A stretch of DNA of 64,000 nt from Cohnella mopanensis (lineage in GTDB: Bacteria; Bacillota; Bacilli; Paenibacillales; Paenibacillaceae), in NCBI RefSeq assembly GCF_022352055.1, contig NZ_JAKRWM010000006.1, positions 1 through 64,000 on the forward strand, written 5' to 3'. The position numbers were made by a program, and so were the translations under genes. Position 1 is the stretch's first letter; each line of letters starts with the position of its first letter. The notes under the pieces were generated by a model, which worked only from the letters and a program-made list of their open reading frames with translations, was not told where the DNA came from and did not search any database. Below are positions 1-8,309 of the stretch, piece after piece.

Positions 1-1
1 A

Positions 2-556
2 TTATGAACTTACTCGCGTTCGCGGCACGAGCTGAATGATTATCGCGGCCATTAACTGCATAATGATTTTCACGGCAATCTGACCGGCGATCGCGTATCC
101 GACCAAATTCCAAGGCAAGAAACCGGCTCCTAGCGGAGACAAGCCGATGATGACGAAGACGACGCTATCTACGACGCCGCCAACGATTCCGCTGTATAAC
201 ACTCTTAGGGACATCGGAAGCTTAAGACGCGTATAAATTTCGGTATCCGTCGTCTCCGAGAACAAGAACGTAAGCGCGGATGCGCCGACAATCCATAACG
301 TATCGCCGAGGTAATAGGAGGTAGCTACGGATAATATCATAGCTGCGGCAATGATGCCGTAAGTGTATTTGCGGCCAATTGCATTCTGAACGAGATCTCG
401 GAAAATAAAAGTAGCTCCGATCAGAAAGGATCCTGCCGGAATAATCAAATAACCGAGCTGAATCGGCGCCAGTGAAGCCGTTACGACGTTCGCGGAAGTA
501 ATGGCCAACAAATAAAGCACGATCGTCAGCATTTTCATCCCCATATGTTCCCTCAT
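2..556 (-). CDS. YhhQ/VUT-family queuosine precursor transporter
   Basis: A 184-residue, very hydrophobic inner-membrane protein with about six membrane segments. Its length and pattern, including a conserved [12 protein letters not shown] stretch near residue 47, match the YhhQ/VUT (DUF165) family, known to import queuosine precursors such as preQ0/preQ1. The start ATG overlaps the queF stop (ATGA) and has an AGGTGG ribosome site about 8 bases upstream, so the two genes are translationally coupled. Position after queF and under a preQ1-type riboswitch strongly supports the precursor-uptake role. The stop codon (TAA on the minus strand) lies at bases 2-4, so the gene is complete. The exact substrate is inferred. 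Confidence 0.85.
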   Translation of the reverse strand: MREHMGMKMLTIVLYLLAITSANVVTASLAPIQLGYLIIPAGSFLIGATFIFRDLVQNAIGRKYTYGIIAAAMILSVATSYYLGDTLWIVGASALTFLFSETTDTEIYTRLKLPMSLRVLYSGIVGGVVDSVVFVIIGLSPLGAGFLPWNLVGYAIAGQIAVKIIMQLMAAIIIQLVPRTRVSS

Positions 557-1044
557 CGATTGTCCACCTTCTCAGGGTAGAGATCATGGTTCATCAGGCG
601 ATGCTCGGCCATTTGCTCGTACTTGGTTCCCGGCTGTCCCCAGTTGCAATAAGGGTCGATCGAAATTCCGCCGCGCGGGGTGAATTTCCCCCAAACTTCG
701 ATGTAACGTGGTTCCATCAAGCCAATCAGATCGTTCATGATGATGTTCATGCAATCCTCATGGAAATCCCCGTGGTTGCGGAAGCTGAACAGGTACAGCT
801 TCAGAGACTTGCTTTCCACCATTCTCTGATCCGGAATGTACGAGATGTACAGAGTGGCGAAATCTGGCTGGCCGGTCATCGGACATAGACTGGTAAACTC
901 CGGGCAATTGAACTTGACGAAATAATCCCTGCCCGGATGCTTGTTGTCGAACGCCTCCAACACTTGCGGATCGTACTCGAACACATACCGAGTTCCTTGA
1001 TTGCCGAGCAGCGTGATATCTTGCATTTCTTCTTTCGTGCGCAT
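553..1044 (-). CDS. queF: NADPH-dependent 7-cyano-7-deazaguanine reductase QueF
   Basis: QueF reduces preQ0 to preQ1 with NADPH in the cytoplasm during queuosine biosynthesis. The 163-residue product is the size of the short, homodimeric QueF of Bacillus. Catalytic Cys54 lies in [12 protein letters not shown] with the partner Asp61, and the QueF signature ESKSLKLYL follows at 78-86. I chose the ATG at 1044 because GGAAGGGG sits 8 bases upstream; the open frame continues to 1137 but that part has no homologous look. It is the first gene after the preQ1 riboswitch and overlaps the downstream transporter by 4 bases. Confidence 0.95.
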   Translation of the reverse strand: MRTKEEMQDITLLGNQGTRYVFEYDPQVLEAFDNKHPGRDYFVKFNCPEFTSLCPMTGQPDFATLYISYIPDQRMVESKSLKLYLFSFRNHGDFHEDCMNIIMNDLIGLMEPRYIEVWGKFTPRGGISIDPYCNWGQPGTKYEQMAEHRLMNHDLYPEKVDNR

Positions 1045-1143
1045 GACAAAAATCCCCTTCCTGGATGAGAAGAAAGAGATCGGCGAGACCATTCCCAAAA
1101 TCACTAAAGAACATGAAAAAAACGGCACCTCACTCACGATCTA

Positions 1144-1165
1144 GGCTGCAACGGCGGTTGCAGCC
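1144..1165 (-). other. stem-loop in the queF leader (riboswitch expression platform candidate)
   Basis: A perfect 9-bp stem (GGCTGCAAC with GTTGCAGCC) and a 4-base loop lie between the preQ1 aptamer and queF. A run of seven T residues on the minus strand follows about 30 bases later, before the queF start. It may take part in the riboswitch on/off fold, but I could not resolve which structure is the terminator. Confidence 0.5.
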
Positions 1166-1193
1166 CGATCGGTAAGAAACGTGGTCGTTTTCC

Positions 1194-1228
1194 TTAGTTT
1201 TTTATAGAGGGAGTTCGCGAACCTCTCC
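1194..1228 (-). promoter_or_regulatory. preQ1-I riboswitch aptamer
   Basis: On the minus strand the sequence runs GAGAGGTTCGCGAACTCCCT then CTATAAAAAACTAAGG. That gives the P1 stem AGAGG...CCTCT, a short C-rich loop, and the A-rich tail TATAAAAAACTAA that folds back into the pseudoknot. This matches the published preQ1-I class nearly base for base in the invariant positions. It lies about 150 bases upstream of queF and would shut off queF and the transporter when preQ1 is plentiful. Confidence 0.92.
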
Positions 1229-1286
1229 TGAGATGCCGATCATACGATGGCACTTCAGATTTTCTTCTTTAGTTAGTGCTTCGTTA

Positions 1287-2594
1287 CTATACCACAGAGA
1301 ACTTCGGCAGCCAATCCCCGTGCGCTTCGATGAGATCGTCACACATGGCGACAATGTCATCCATCGACAGCTCGGCGGCCGTATGCGGATCGAGCATGGC
1401 CGCATGATAGATATGTTCTCTCTTGCCCGTAATCGCCGCTTCGATCGTCAGCAATTGCGTATTGATATTGGTCCGGTTCAATGCGGCAAGCTGCGGCGGA
1501 AGGTTGCCGATATACGTCGGGTTAACTCCGGAACGGTCAACGAGGCACGGAACTTCTACGCATGCCTCGCGAGGCAGGTTGGCGATTAGTCCGCCCGTGT
1601 TCATGACGTTTCCGCCGATCTTGAAAGGAACGTCCGTCTCGATCGCTTCGAAGATGTACGACGCGTATTCATGCGAGCGCACATGCTCCAGATTGGCATC
1701 GTTCACGATCTCTTCGCGCATCTTCGCCCAATTGCCGATCTGCTCGATGCAGCGACGCGGATACTCGTCCAGAGGAATATTGAACCGCTCGATAAGCTCA
1801 GGGTAATTCCTTTTAATGAAATACGGATGATATTCCGCGTTATGCTCGGAGGACTCCGTGATGTAATAGCCGAATTTCAGCATCATCTCGTACCGAACCA
1901 TATCGTGATGCTTCTCTTTCTGTTTCTCCGCCGCTCGTTTCTTGATTTCCGGATAGAGATCGACCCCATCCTTAGACACTTCAAGCAGCCACGCCATATG
2001 ATTGATGCCCGCAATTTTCGCCTGTACACCTTCTGTACTAAGTCCCAGATGCTTGAACATCTCCGGAACGCACGCTTGCACGCTGTGGCATAAGCCTACC
2101 GTTTGCACGCCGCCGTATGTATTCATGACATTGGTTAAGACGGCCATCGGGTTTGTGTAGTTCAGGAACAAGGCGTCCGGACATACTTCGCGGATGTCGG
2201 CTGCGAAATCGAGCATGACGGGAATCGTACGCAAGTTACGGAAAATGCCCCCAATACCAACGGTATCGGCAATCGTCTGCCTAAGGCCGTATTTCTTCGG
2301 CACTTCGAAATCCGTAATCGTACACGGATCATACCCGCCTACTTGAATCGCATTGACTACGTATTTCGACCCGCGAAGAGCTTCCTTGCGATCGGTGAAG
2401 GATTGGATTACGCAGGTGCTCCCAGATGTCTTTTTGATGTTATTGAGCATACTCTCCGATTCCTTCAATCGCACGGGATCAATGTCGAACAAAGCGATTT
2501 CGAAGCCCTGTAAGGCAGGAGTAAGCATGACGTCTCCAAGCACGTTTTTCGCGAAAACCGTACTTCCTGCGCCAAGAAAAGTAATTTTGGACAA
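1287..2594 (-). CDS. melA: GH4 glycosidase, alpha-galactosidase (MelA)-like
   Basis: Family 4 glycoside hydrolases are cytoplasmic, need NAD+ and a divalent metal, and cleave by an oxidation-elimination mechanism. Visible are the dinucleotide-binding FLGAGST at 6-12, NYTNPM at 145-150, and the metal-binding Cys169 in CHSVQ and His199 in GINHMAW. The CHSV version is typical of MelA-type alpha-galactosidases rather than the CN-type 6-phospho-glucosidases, but galacturonidase or another hexosidase is possible. The start is TTG at 2594, preceded by GGAGGT; upstream in-frame residues look non-coding. Length is 435 residues, normal for the family. A divergent AraC regulator at 2744 is the likely controller. 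Confidence 0.85.
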   Translation of the reverse strand: MSKITFLGAGSTVFAKNVLGDVMLTPALQGFEIALFDIDPVRLKESESMLNNIKKTSGSTCVIQSFTDRKEALRGSKYVVNAIQVGGYDPCTITDFEVPKKYGLRQTIADTVGIGGIFRNLRTIPVMLDFAADIREVCPDALFLNYTNPMAVLTNVMNTYGGVQTVGLCHSVQACVPEMFKHLGLSTEGVQAKIAGINHMAWLLEVSKDGVDLYPEIKKRAAEKQKEKHHDMVRYEMMLKFGYYITESSEHNAEYHPYFIKRNYPELIERFNIPLDEYPRRCIEQIGNWAKMREEIVNDANLEHVRSHEYASYIFEAIETDVPFKIGGNVMNTGGLIANLPREACVEVPCLVDRSGVNPTYIGNLPPQLAALNRTNINTQLLTIEAAITGKREHIYHAAMLDPHTAAELSMDDIVAMCDDLIEAHGDWLPKFSVV

Positions 2595-2743
2595 GACTAA
2601 TACCTCCGAATAGATAAAGTGATTTGCTATTCTCAATGTAAGGCAAACGCACTCGGATGAGTATGGATGGTTCGCGCATCTATATGGACATTTGTCGTTT
2701 ATTTGTTAGAGTAGTAGAAAAGACGACAGGCAGGTGGCAACGG

Positions 2744-3637
2744 ATGACATCCGAGCATTACTCTTTTACGGTTAGCATGAACCCCTCTCCTACCGCCGAG
2801 GAGCTTTCCGTGCTCTTCAGCGGAGAAGCCGCACCTGTCCCGCTTCACAAGATGGGTCCGGCCATTCACGATTACTATCTCATTCATACGGTGCTCTCCG
2901 GGTATGGCGACTTCTTGCTCGGAGACCGAAGCTATAGGTGCGGGGTTGGAGATACGTTTATCATCTTTCCAGGCGAAATGTTCACTTACCAGGCGGACGG
3001 AGATGAGCCTTGGAGTTATGCATGGGTTGGCTTCGAAGGCCATGGAGCTGCCGCAATCATGAGCGCGATGGGCATCTCGCCCGAGCAGCCTATCGTTCGG
3101 GGAAGTCTTAACCCGAATATCAAGAGTCATTATGAGCAGCTTCGCCTATGCTTCGATTCCGTGCCATATCCCGAATTAACTAATCTGGAAGCCGGAGGAT
3201 GGCTTCGTCTGTTGCTTCAGCGATTCGGGATTGCACTGAAGAAGCTTGATCATAGAGGTTCCGAGCCGGCATCGGCAAGCGACCTGATCGTGAAACAGGC
3301 CATCCAGTATCTCAGCCTTCAATTCACCCAGCCTATCTCCATTGGACATTTGGCAGGGATGTTGGGGTACCATCGCACTCACTTCTGCAAGCTGTTCAAA
3401 CATTCGACCGGTTTGTCACCCATGCAATATTTACTGAACATACGCATGCAACGAGCGGAAATACTGCTCGTCTCTACTCCGATGACGATCGAACAAGTCG
3501 CGTCCTCCGTAGGCTTCGGCGATGCTCTCTATTTTTCGAAGAAATTTCGTAAATGGCGGGACCAATCCCCTTCCGAATATCGAAGAGCGCTCCGGAACAT
3601 TCCGAAGCGCTCTAGCGACCCTTATGAGGTTCATTGA
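2744..3637 (+). CDS. AraC-family transcriptional regulator
   Basis: A 297-residue AraC regulator. The N-terminal half has the cupin-like sugar-binding fold (VLSGYGDFLLGDRSY, then the GDTFIIFPGE turn), and the last 100 residues have the two helix-turn-helix motifs (ISIGHLAGMLGYHRTHFCKLFK and TIEQVASSVGFGDALYFSKKFRK). It is divergent from the GH4 gene 149 bases away and probably activates it in response to a galactoside. The start at 2744 has AGGTGG six bases upstream; an in-frame ATG at 2657 lacks such a site. Its stop abuts the convergent sulfate-binding gene. Confidence 0.88.
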   Translation: MTSEHYSFTVSMNPSPTAEELSVLFSGEAAPVPLHKMGPAIHDYYLIHTVLSGYGDFLLGDRSYRCGVGDTFIIFPGEMFTYQADGDEPWSYAWVGFEGHGAAAIMSAMGISPEQPIVRGSLNPNIKSHYEQLRLCFDSVPYPELTNLEAGGWLRLLLQRFGIALKKLDHRGSEPASASDLIVKQAIQYLSLQFTQPISIGHLAGMLGYHRTHFCKLFKHSTGLSPMQYLLNIRMQRAEILLVSTPMTIEQVASSVGFGDALYFSKKFRKWRDQSPSEYRRALRNIPKRSSDPYEVH

Positions 3638-4678
3638 TTACGGGTTATAAATTTGATCGAAGATTCCCTTATCGGCGAAATGCTTCTTCTGAGCGGCAGC
3701 CCATCCGCCGAAATCGCGGATCGTGACTAGCTCAAGCTTAGGGAATTGCTTCTCGTATTCCTTCAGTACGGCCGGATCGTTCGGGCGGTAGTAGTATTTA
3801 CCTACGAGTCTCTGCCCTTCTTTGGTATACAAATATCTCAAATATTCGTTCGCCACTTCCGTCGTTCCATTCTTATTCGCATTCTTGGTCACTACCGCTA
3901 CCGAAGGCTCCGCTAGAATACTTAAAGACGGAGTTATAATCTCGTAGTCATAGCCGAATTCCTTCTGAATCAAGTGCGCTTCGTTCTCCCAAGTGAGCAG
4001 TACGTCGCCGATTCCTCGTTGCGCGAACGTAGTCGTCGATCCTCTTGCCCCGGTGTCGAGCACCGGCACGTTCTTGTACAGCTTAGTTACGAAATCCTTA
4101 GCCGCGGACTCGCTATTCTTGTTATGCTTCAGCGCATAAGCCCATGCCGCTAAATAAGTCCAACGAGGCGCTCCGCCCGTCTTCGGGTTCGGAGTAATGA
4201 CCTGTACGCCGGATTTGACTACGTCGTCCCAATCCTTGATGTTCTTCGGATTGCCCTTACGTACGACAAATACGATCGTCGACGTATACGGTGAACTATG
4301 ATAAGGGAGCTTATCTTCCCAATGTGCATCCAGCAAGCCTTTGCTCTGAATTTCCGTAATGTCCAGTGATAAGGCCAACGTAACGACGTCCGCCTTTAAG
4401 CCATCGATAACCGAGCGGGCTTGTTTGCCCGATCCGCCATGCGACTGCTTGATTTCCACCGTTTGGCCGGTTTTTTTCTTCCAGTAGGTAGCGAAAATTT
4501 TGTTGAATTCCTCGTATAGTTCCCGTGTGGGGTCATAAGAGACGTTCAGGAGTGTTATCTTTTTCTTCTTCGATGCCGCCTCCGCTTTGCTGTTAATTCC
4601 AGGATTAACGGATCCGAGAAGCAAAGCAACCGCCGATAACAAGATAACCGCAATCTTTACCCTCTTGAAGCTCTTCAT
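3638..4678 (-). CDS. sbp: sulfate ABC transporter substrate-binding protein
   Basis: An exported sulfate- or thiosulfate-binding protein of the Sbp/CysP family, 346 residues. It has a cleavable signal peptide (KRVKI start, hydrophobic [13 protein letters not shown], then an AEA-like cleavage site) without a lipobox cysteine. The family patterns [42 protein letters not shown] and the [18 protein letters not shown] region are all present, the last two forming the sulfate pocket. I use the ATG at 4678, which has GGAGG eight bases upstream; an in-frame TTG lies 15 bases earlier. No permease or ATPase genes are adjacent, so it is either an orphan or works with a transporter encoded elsewhere. Confidence 0.93.
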   Translation of the reverse strand: MKSFKRVKIAVILLSAVALLLGSVNPGINSKAEAASKKKKITLLNVSYDPTRELYEEFNKIFATYWKKKTGQTVEIKQSHGGSGKQARSVIDGLKADVVTLALSLDITEIQSKGLLDAHWEDKLPYHSSPYTSTIVFVVRKGNPKNIKDWDDVVKSGVQVITPNPKTGGAPRWTYLAAWAYALKHNKNSESAAKDFVTKLYKNVPVLDTGARGSTTTFAQRGIGDVLLTWENEAHLIQKEFGYDYEIITPSLSILAEPSVAVVTKNANKNGTTEVANEYLRYLYTKEGQRLVGKYYYRPNDPAVLKEYEKQFPKLELVTIRDFGGWAAAQKKHFADKGIFDQIYNP

Positions 4679-4793
4679 TAGCCTTTCCTCCAAACCAGTC
4701 TATTTAGTAATATTCTCCATCATCATAATACACACTATTCCCAGTTGTAAACTAGTAATTAGTAGGAACGTGGTTCTATTTTACAGGATAAGC

Positions 4794-4822
4794 TTGACAG
4801 CCATCGATTACAATTGTAATCT
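4794..4822 (+). promoter_or_regulatory. sigma-A type promoter of the blaI-like operon
   Basis: TTGACA at 4794-4799, a 17-base spacer and TAATCT at 4817-4822 form a near-consensus promoter 80 bases before the regulator gene. The first palindromic operator covers the spacer and part of the -10 box. Confidence 0.8.
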
Positions 4823-4847
4823 CTGATTGTAGACTACAAGTGTAATC
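4807..4847 (+). promoter_or_regulatory. BlaI/MecI-type double operator
   Basis: Two copies of the TACAnnTGTA dyad bound by BlaI/MecI repressors are visible: the perfect 14-base palindrome ATTACAATTGTAAT at 4807-4820 and TACAAGTGTA at 4835-4844. A further palindrome, TTGTAGACTACAA (4827-4839), bridges them. Both lie on the promoter and its start region, as expected for an autorepressed blaI-like operon. Confidence 0.82.
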
Positions 4848-4903
4848 TTCAACGACGAGTCACCGGTGAACATGGCAACACAATCGTTTGAGGAGGTTTA
4901 ACA

Positions 4904-5278
4904 ATGCCCGAATCACCTAACATTTCGGACGCGGAATGGGATATCATGCGCATCGTATGGCAAACATCTCCGTTAACGGCAGCCGATATTATCAGCCGGT
5001 TAAGCGGAAGCAAAACGTGGAAGCCGAAAACCGTGAAGACGTTAATCGGCAGGCTCGTACAGAAGCAGGCGCTCGGATTCAATAAAGACGGCCGCGAGTA
5101 TACGTACTTCCCGTTACTTAACGAGAACGAATGCGTCCAAGAGGCCAGCCGTTCGTTTCTCGACCGAATCTACGGAGGCTCGCTTAAGCCGATGATGGTT
5201 CATTTTCTGGCCAATGAAAAGTTGTCTTCCGAGGATATTAAGGAGCTGAAGGCGCTGCTCCAGGAAAAGGAGCAATAA
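4904..5278 (+). CDS. BlaI/MecI/CopY-family repressor
   Basis: A 124-residue winged-helix repressor. ISDAEWDIMRIVWQTSPLTAADIISRL and the recognition-helix area WKPKTVKTLIGRLVQKQAL are textbook BlaI/MecI. Such repressors are released when cleaved after signalling by a membrane M56 protease, which here is the next gene, 3 bases downstream. The double TACAnnTGTA operator upstream supports autoregulation. No beta-lactamase gene is nearby, so the target may be elsewhere or the system may serve a cell-wall role. Start has GAGGAGG upstream. Confidence 0.92.
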   Translation: MPESPNISDAEWDIMRIVWQTSPLTAADIISRLSGSKTWKPKTVKTLIGRLVQKQALGFNKDGREYTYFPLLNENECVQEASRSFLDRIYGGSLKPMMVHFLANEKLSSEDIKELKALLQEKEQ

Positions 5279-5281
5279 GCG

Positions 5282-6817
5282 ATGGAGATGTTGATCCGAT
5301 TGTTCGAGCGCACGCTGGTCAATTCTCTGGAAGCTTCCGCGATGATCGTAGCTCTCCTACTGCTGGTCAAGATTTTTCGAACAAAATTATCTCCTGCCTG
5401 GCAGTACGCCCTATGGATGCTGCTTCTCGCGAAGCTACTGCTCCCCTGGTTGCCGGGTAATCTGGAAAACGAATTGCGCTGGTTTTCCGTTTCCGAAACG
5501 CTAGCCACGCCAATCCCTAGCCCCCCTATCGAAGGAACTTGGCAGTACGAGGTATTACCTTCAGCTTCAGAAGGTTTCACAGTGAATGCCGCAGAGCCCC
5601 CTACCGTTATCGAATCTTCGGGGTCGGGTCGGCAATTACAGTTCGTCCTTGTCGGATCGCTAGCCATTCTGTGGTTTGTAGGTACTGCAATCGCTTGGCT
5701 GGTCTTTGCGAGTGGGCATCTGAGAACGTGCTTAGCTCTTCGCCGAGAAGCCTCAACCGCCGTCCCTCAAGAGCTGGACATGCTGTTCAGCCGACTCGTT
5801 CGCGAAATCGGGACTCGCTCTCGCGTTCGGATGAGACTTACAAGCCTCCTATCGACTCCGGCTCTATTCGGAATAATTCATCCGGTCGTGCTCATTCCTC
5901 GCAATACAATCGGGCAGCTAAGCACGAACGAGTGGGAGTGTATCCTTCGGCATGAGCTCACCCATCTGAAACGAAGAGATATCCCGGTCAATATGCTTGC
6001 GTATTTATTGGCGTCCTTCCATTGGTTCAACCCGGCGGTATGGTACGGGCTACGCAGCATGAGGATCGACCAAGAAAGCGCCTGCGACGCTAGCGTTCTG
6101 AGATCCTCGGAGCTCAGGGAATCCTACGCGGCAAGCATTATCAAATTGCTGGAGATCGGCGTTAAGCAAAGGTCCTTCTCGGCCGGCGTCGGATTTTACG
6201 GCAACAAAAATCAAATCAAGAGGAGGATTGTCATGATCCGTCATTATCAACCGTCCAAGAAAGGCATATCCTTCATAGGTATAGCGATTCTGCTCGTTGC
6301 TGCTCTATTTACGTTGCCTTCCGCATTCGCCTCCGGGAAGAGTAACCCTTCCGAAGCCGCTGAACAACCTGCGACCACTGCCCCATCCGCGGTCGACCAG
6401 ACAGAAACGAGCTCGGTTAAACTTACGTTCATTGCGCCGACCGCCGGCAAGATGACCTCGCCTTTTGGCTACCGCATTCACCCGGTCACCTCGAAGAAAA
6501 CCCTGAATGACGGTATCGATATCGCGAACGAAAAAGGAACGGAAGTCTATGCCGCCGCTAACGGAAAAGTCATCAAAGCTGAATATGACAGTAAAAATGG
6601 CCTAACGATCATTATCGAGCACAGTAAAGCATGGAGCACGGAATATCGGCACTTGGACAAGCTTTCCGTGGAGGAAGGCGCAACGGTCGCATCCGGCGAT
6701 CTGATCGGACTGATGGGAAGTACGGGGGAGTCTACCGGATCTCATCTTCATTTCTCCGTCCTTAGCGAAGGAAAGTATATAGATCCGATGACCGTGATCA
6801 AAAAATGGAAAGAATGA
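5282..6817 (+). CDS. M56 (BlaR1-like) membrane protease fused to a degenerate M23 domain
   Basis: A 511-residue membrane protein. Transmembrane stretches lie near 15-33, 42-58, 121-143 and 329-349. The M56 zinc motif HELTH is at 224-228 in the cytoplasmic loop, with the downstream glutamate in ESACDA. After a low-complexity Ala/Thr linker an extracellular M23 (LytM-type) domain runs from about 385 to 511, in the place where BlaR1 has its penicillin sensor. The M23 ligands Asp413, His457 and HLH (488-490) are present, but the first zinc ligand, His in the usual HxGxD, is Asn409 (codon AAT at 6506-6508). The outer domain is therefore probably a non-catalytic peptidoglycan sensor. It follows the blaI-like gene directly and likely inactivates that repressor. 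Confidence 0.88.
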   Translation: MEMLIRLFERTLVNSLEASAMIVALLLLVKIFRTKLSPAWQYALWMLLLAKLLLPWLPGNLENELRWFSVSETLATPIPSPPIEGTWQYEVLPSASEGFTVNAAEPPTVIESSGSGRQLQFVLVGSLAILWFVGTAIAWLVFASGHLRTCLALRREASTAVPQELDMLFSRLVREIGTRSRVRMRLTSLLSTPALFGIIHPVVLIPRNTIGQLSTNEWECILRHELTHLKRRDIPVNMLAYLLASFHWFNPAVWYGLRSMRIDQESACDASVLRSSELRESYAASIIKLLEIGVKQRSFSAGVGFYGNKNQIKRRIVMIRHYQPSKKGISFIGIAILLVAALFTLPSAFASGKSNPSEAAEQPATTAPSAVDQTETSSVKLTFIAPTAGKMTSPFGYRIHPVTSKKTLNDGIDIANEKGTEVYAAANGKVIKAEYDSKNGLTIIIEHSKAWSTEYRHLDKLSVEEGATVASGDLIGLMGSTGESTGSHLHFSVLSEGKYIDPMTVIKKWKE

Positions 6818-6893
6818 TCTCGCTTGAGCTGAGCTGACGGTTATTTCGACCGTCCGGTGCATGTTCGTCCGCTTAGATGAAGCTATTCATAAA

Positions 6894-6924
6894 AAATAAG
6901 CCTGCTCGGCAGGCTTATTTTTTA
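6894..6924 (+). terminator. intrinsic terminator after the M56/M23 gene
   Basis: AAATAAGCCTG and CAGGCTTATTT form an 11-bp stem with a 5-base loop, followed by six T residues. A-rich sequence on the other side makes it potentially bidirectional. It is also the first unit of the 51-bp array that follows. Confidence 0.85.
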
Positions 6925-7180
6925 CTTTGGTGCCACTTCGGGAGATTTAAGCCTGCCCAGCAGGCTTATTTCCTACTTTGGTGCCGCTTCGGGAGATTTA
7001 AGCCTGCCCAGCAGGCTTATTTTCTACTTTGGTGCCGTTTTGGGGGATTTAAGCCTGCCTAGCAGGCTTATTTTCTACTTTGGTGCCGCATCGGGAGATT
7101 TAAGCCCGCCCAGCAGCCTTATTTTCTACTTTGGTGCCGTTTCGGGAGATTTAAGCCTGCCCAGCAGGCTTATTTCCCGC
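6898..7180. repeat. 51-bp tandem array, 5.5 units, each with a terminator-like hairpin
   Basis: Units begin at 6898, 6949, 7000, 7051, 7102 and 7153 (the last one partial), exactly 51 bases apart. Each starts with a 19-base hairpin AAGCCTGCCCAGCAGGCTT followed by a 32-base linker containing TTGGTGCC and TTCGGGAG. Unit 5 has a decayed stem. Because 51 is a multiple of three, one plus-strand frame stays open with a 17-residue repeat, but it has no ribosome site and I do not call it a gene. The array fills the convergent gap between the M56/M23 gene and the EamA exporter. Confidence 0.92.
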
Positions 7181-7219
7181 TTTAGCCAGTCCTGAGCGAA
7201 TGGGATAGCCTAGCTTTCT

Positions 7220-8131
7220 CTAGATCGGGTTTACGGCTGCGGCTTGCTTTTTCTCCGTGCTAATCCACACTAGGCCTGCTGCCATGAATACGGCTCCGAC
7301 AATTTGCCAGACGGTAATGCCTTCGTCGAAGAAAACAAGTCCGGCGACTACCGCGGCTGCCGGTACCACGTAACGGAAGAAGTTTGCGCGTGCCGCACCG
7401 ATCTTGAACATGCTCGCGTTCCAGACGACGAAAGCAAACACGGTGCAAATAAGCACGTTGTAGACGATCGCCGTGTAATGCCCTGCCGCTAAGCTTCCCC
7501 AGTCGACTTTACCCCAGCTTCCGGCCGTGAACGGCAGCATGAACAAGCTTCCGAACAAAATAAACCATGTGCTGACCCTAAGGGAGGAATATCGATTCAT
7601 CAACGGCATAACCGAGAGATTAAACAACGCTCCGACTACGCTGATTCCGAAAGCGAGCAGGTTGCCTATCATATGATCGGAAGAAAGATTCAAGCCTTCC
7701 TCCCCACCGAGAATAATACAGGTTACGCCGACGATCGCCGCCGCTCCCCCGACCCCGAGACGCTTAGTGAACTTCTCCTTTACGAACAACGGCGCGAATA
7801 ACGCGGCGAATATGGGCCAAGGAGCGACATTTAGCAATGAGGCATTGGCTAGCGTCGTATATTTAATAGAATACATAACCGCGATTTCTAGACCGGTTAC
7901 CCCGATTAAACCAATTAAAGCTAATTGCAGAATGACTCTCCAAGGTAGTCCGACGTTACCTTCCTTTATTTTCAAGATTAAGAAAAAGAATGGAACCGCA
8001 AGGCCGAAACGAAGGAAAGAAAACAAGATCGGATCGAAGGTATCCATAGCAGAACGGGACACTCCGAAATTAGCTCCCCATATGGCTGCTACCACAATTA
8101 ATCCCAAATAATAAATCCATTTGTTGTCCAT
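7220..8131 (-). CDS. EamA/DMT-superfamily transporter
   Basis: About 303 residues with ten hydrophobic segments arranged as two EamA repeats, the layout of drug/metabolite exporters (RhaT/YdcZ superfamily). The first repeat starts at IYYLGLIVVAAIWGANFGVSRSA, and the second begins after the long central basic loop. Substrate cannot be told. The start is uncertain: I use ATG 8131 in front of DNKWIYYLG; an ATG at 8152 and a longer frame to 8275 exist but have poor ribosome sites and cross a terminator of the upstream operon. It appears to be a single-gene unit. Confidence 0.82.
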   Translation of the reverse strand: MDNKWIYYLGLIVVAAIWGANFGVSRSAMDTFDPILFSFLRFGLAVPFFFLILKIKEGNVGLPWRVILQLALIGLIGVTGLEIAVMYSIKYTTLANASLLNVAPWPIFAALFAPLFVKEKFTKRLGVGGAAAIVGVTCIILGGEEGLNLSSDHMIGNLLAFGISVVGALFNLSVMPLMNRYSSLRVSTWFILFGSLFMLPFTAGSWGKVDWGSLAAGHYTAIVYNVLICTVFAFVVWNASMFKIGAARANFFRYVVPAAAVVAGLVFFDEGITVWQIVGAVFMAAGLVWISTEKKQAAAVNPI

Positions 8132-8242
8132 ATTGCGTTTGCCATGCTCCATTCTGATGACGAAAAATCTAGAGTAAGATTTCTCTTGGTGTCTTTTTAC
8201 TCGGATTATATCAAAAGGGTCAACGAATTCACACGAAAATCT

Positions 8243-8268
8243 AAAGAACCCCCAACTAAGGGGGTTCC
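8243..8268 (-). terminator. terminator of the lacI-thuA-gfo operon
   Basis: GAACCCCC (8246-8253) pairs with GGGGGTTC (8260-8267); on the minus strand the stem is followed by TTTAGATTTT. It lies about 40 bases beyond the oxidoreductase stop codon. Confidence 0.85.
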
Positions 8269-8309
8269 GATGCACAACCGATTACAAATCAGGACTTGAA
8301 CATACTCAA

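Noticed and set aside
6877..7062. Plus-strand open frame of 61 codons across the first 51-bp array
   Set aside because: It is open only because the repeat period is a multiple of three; there is no ribosome site, and the composition is that of the repeats.
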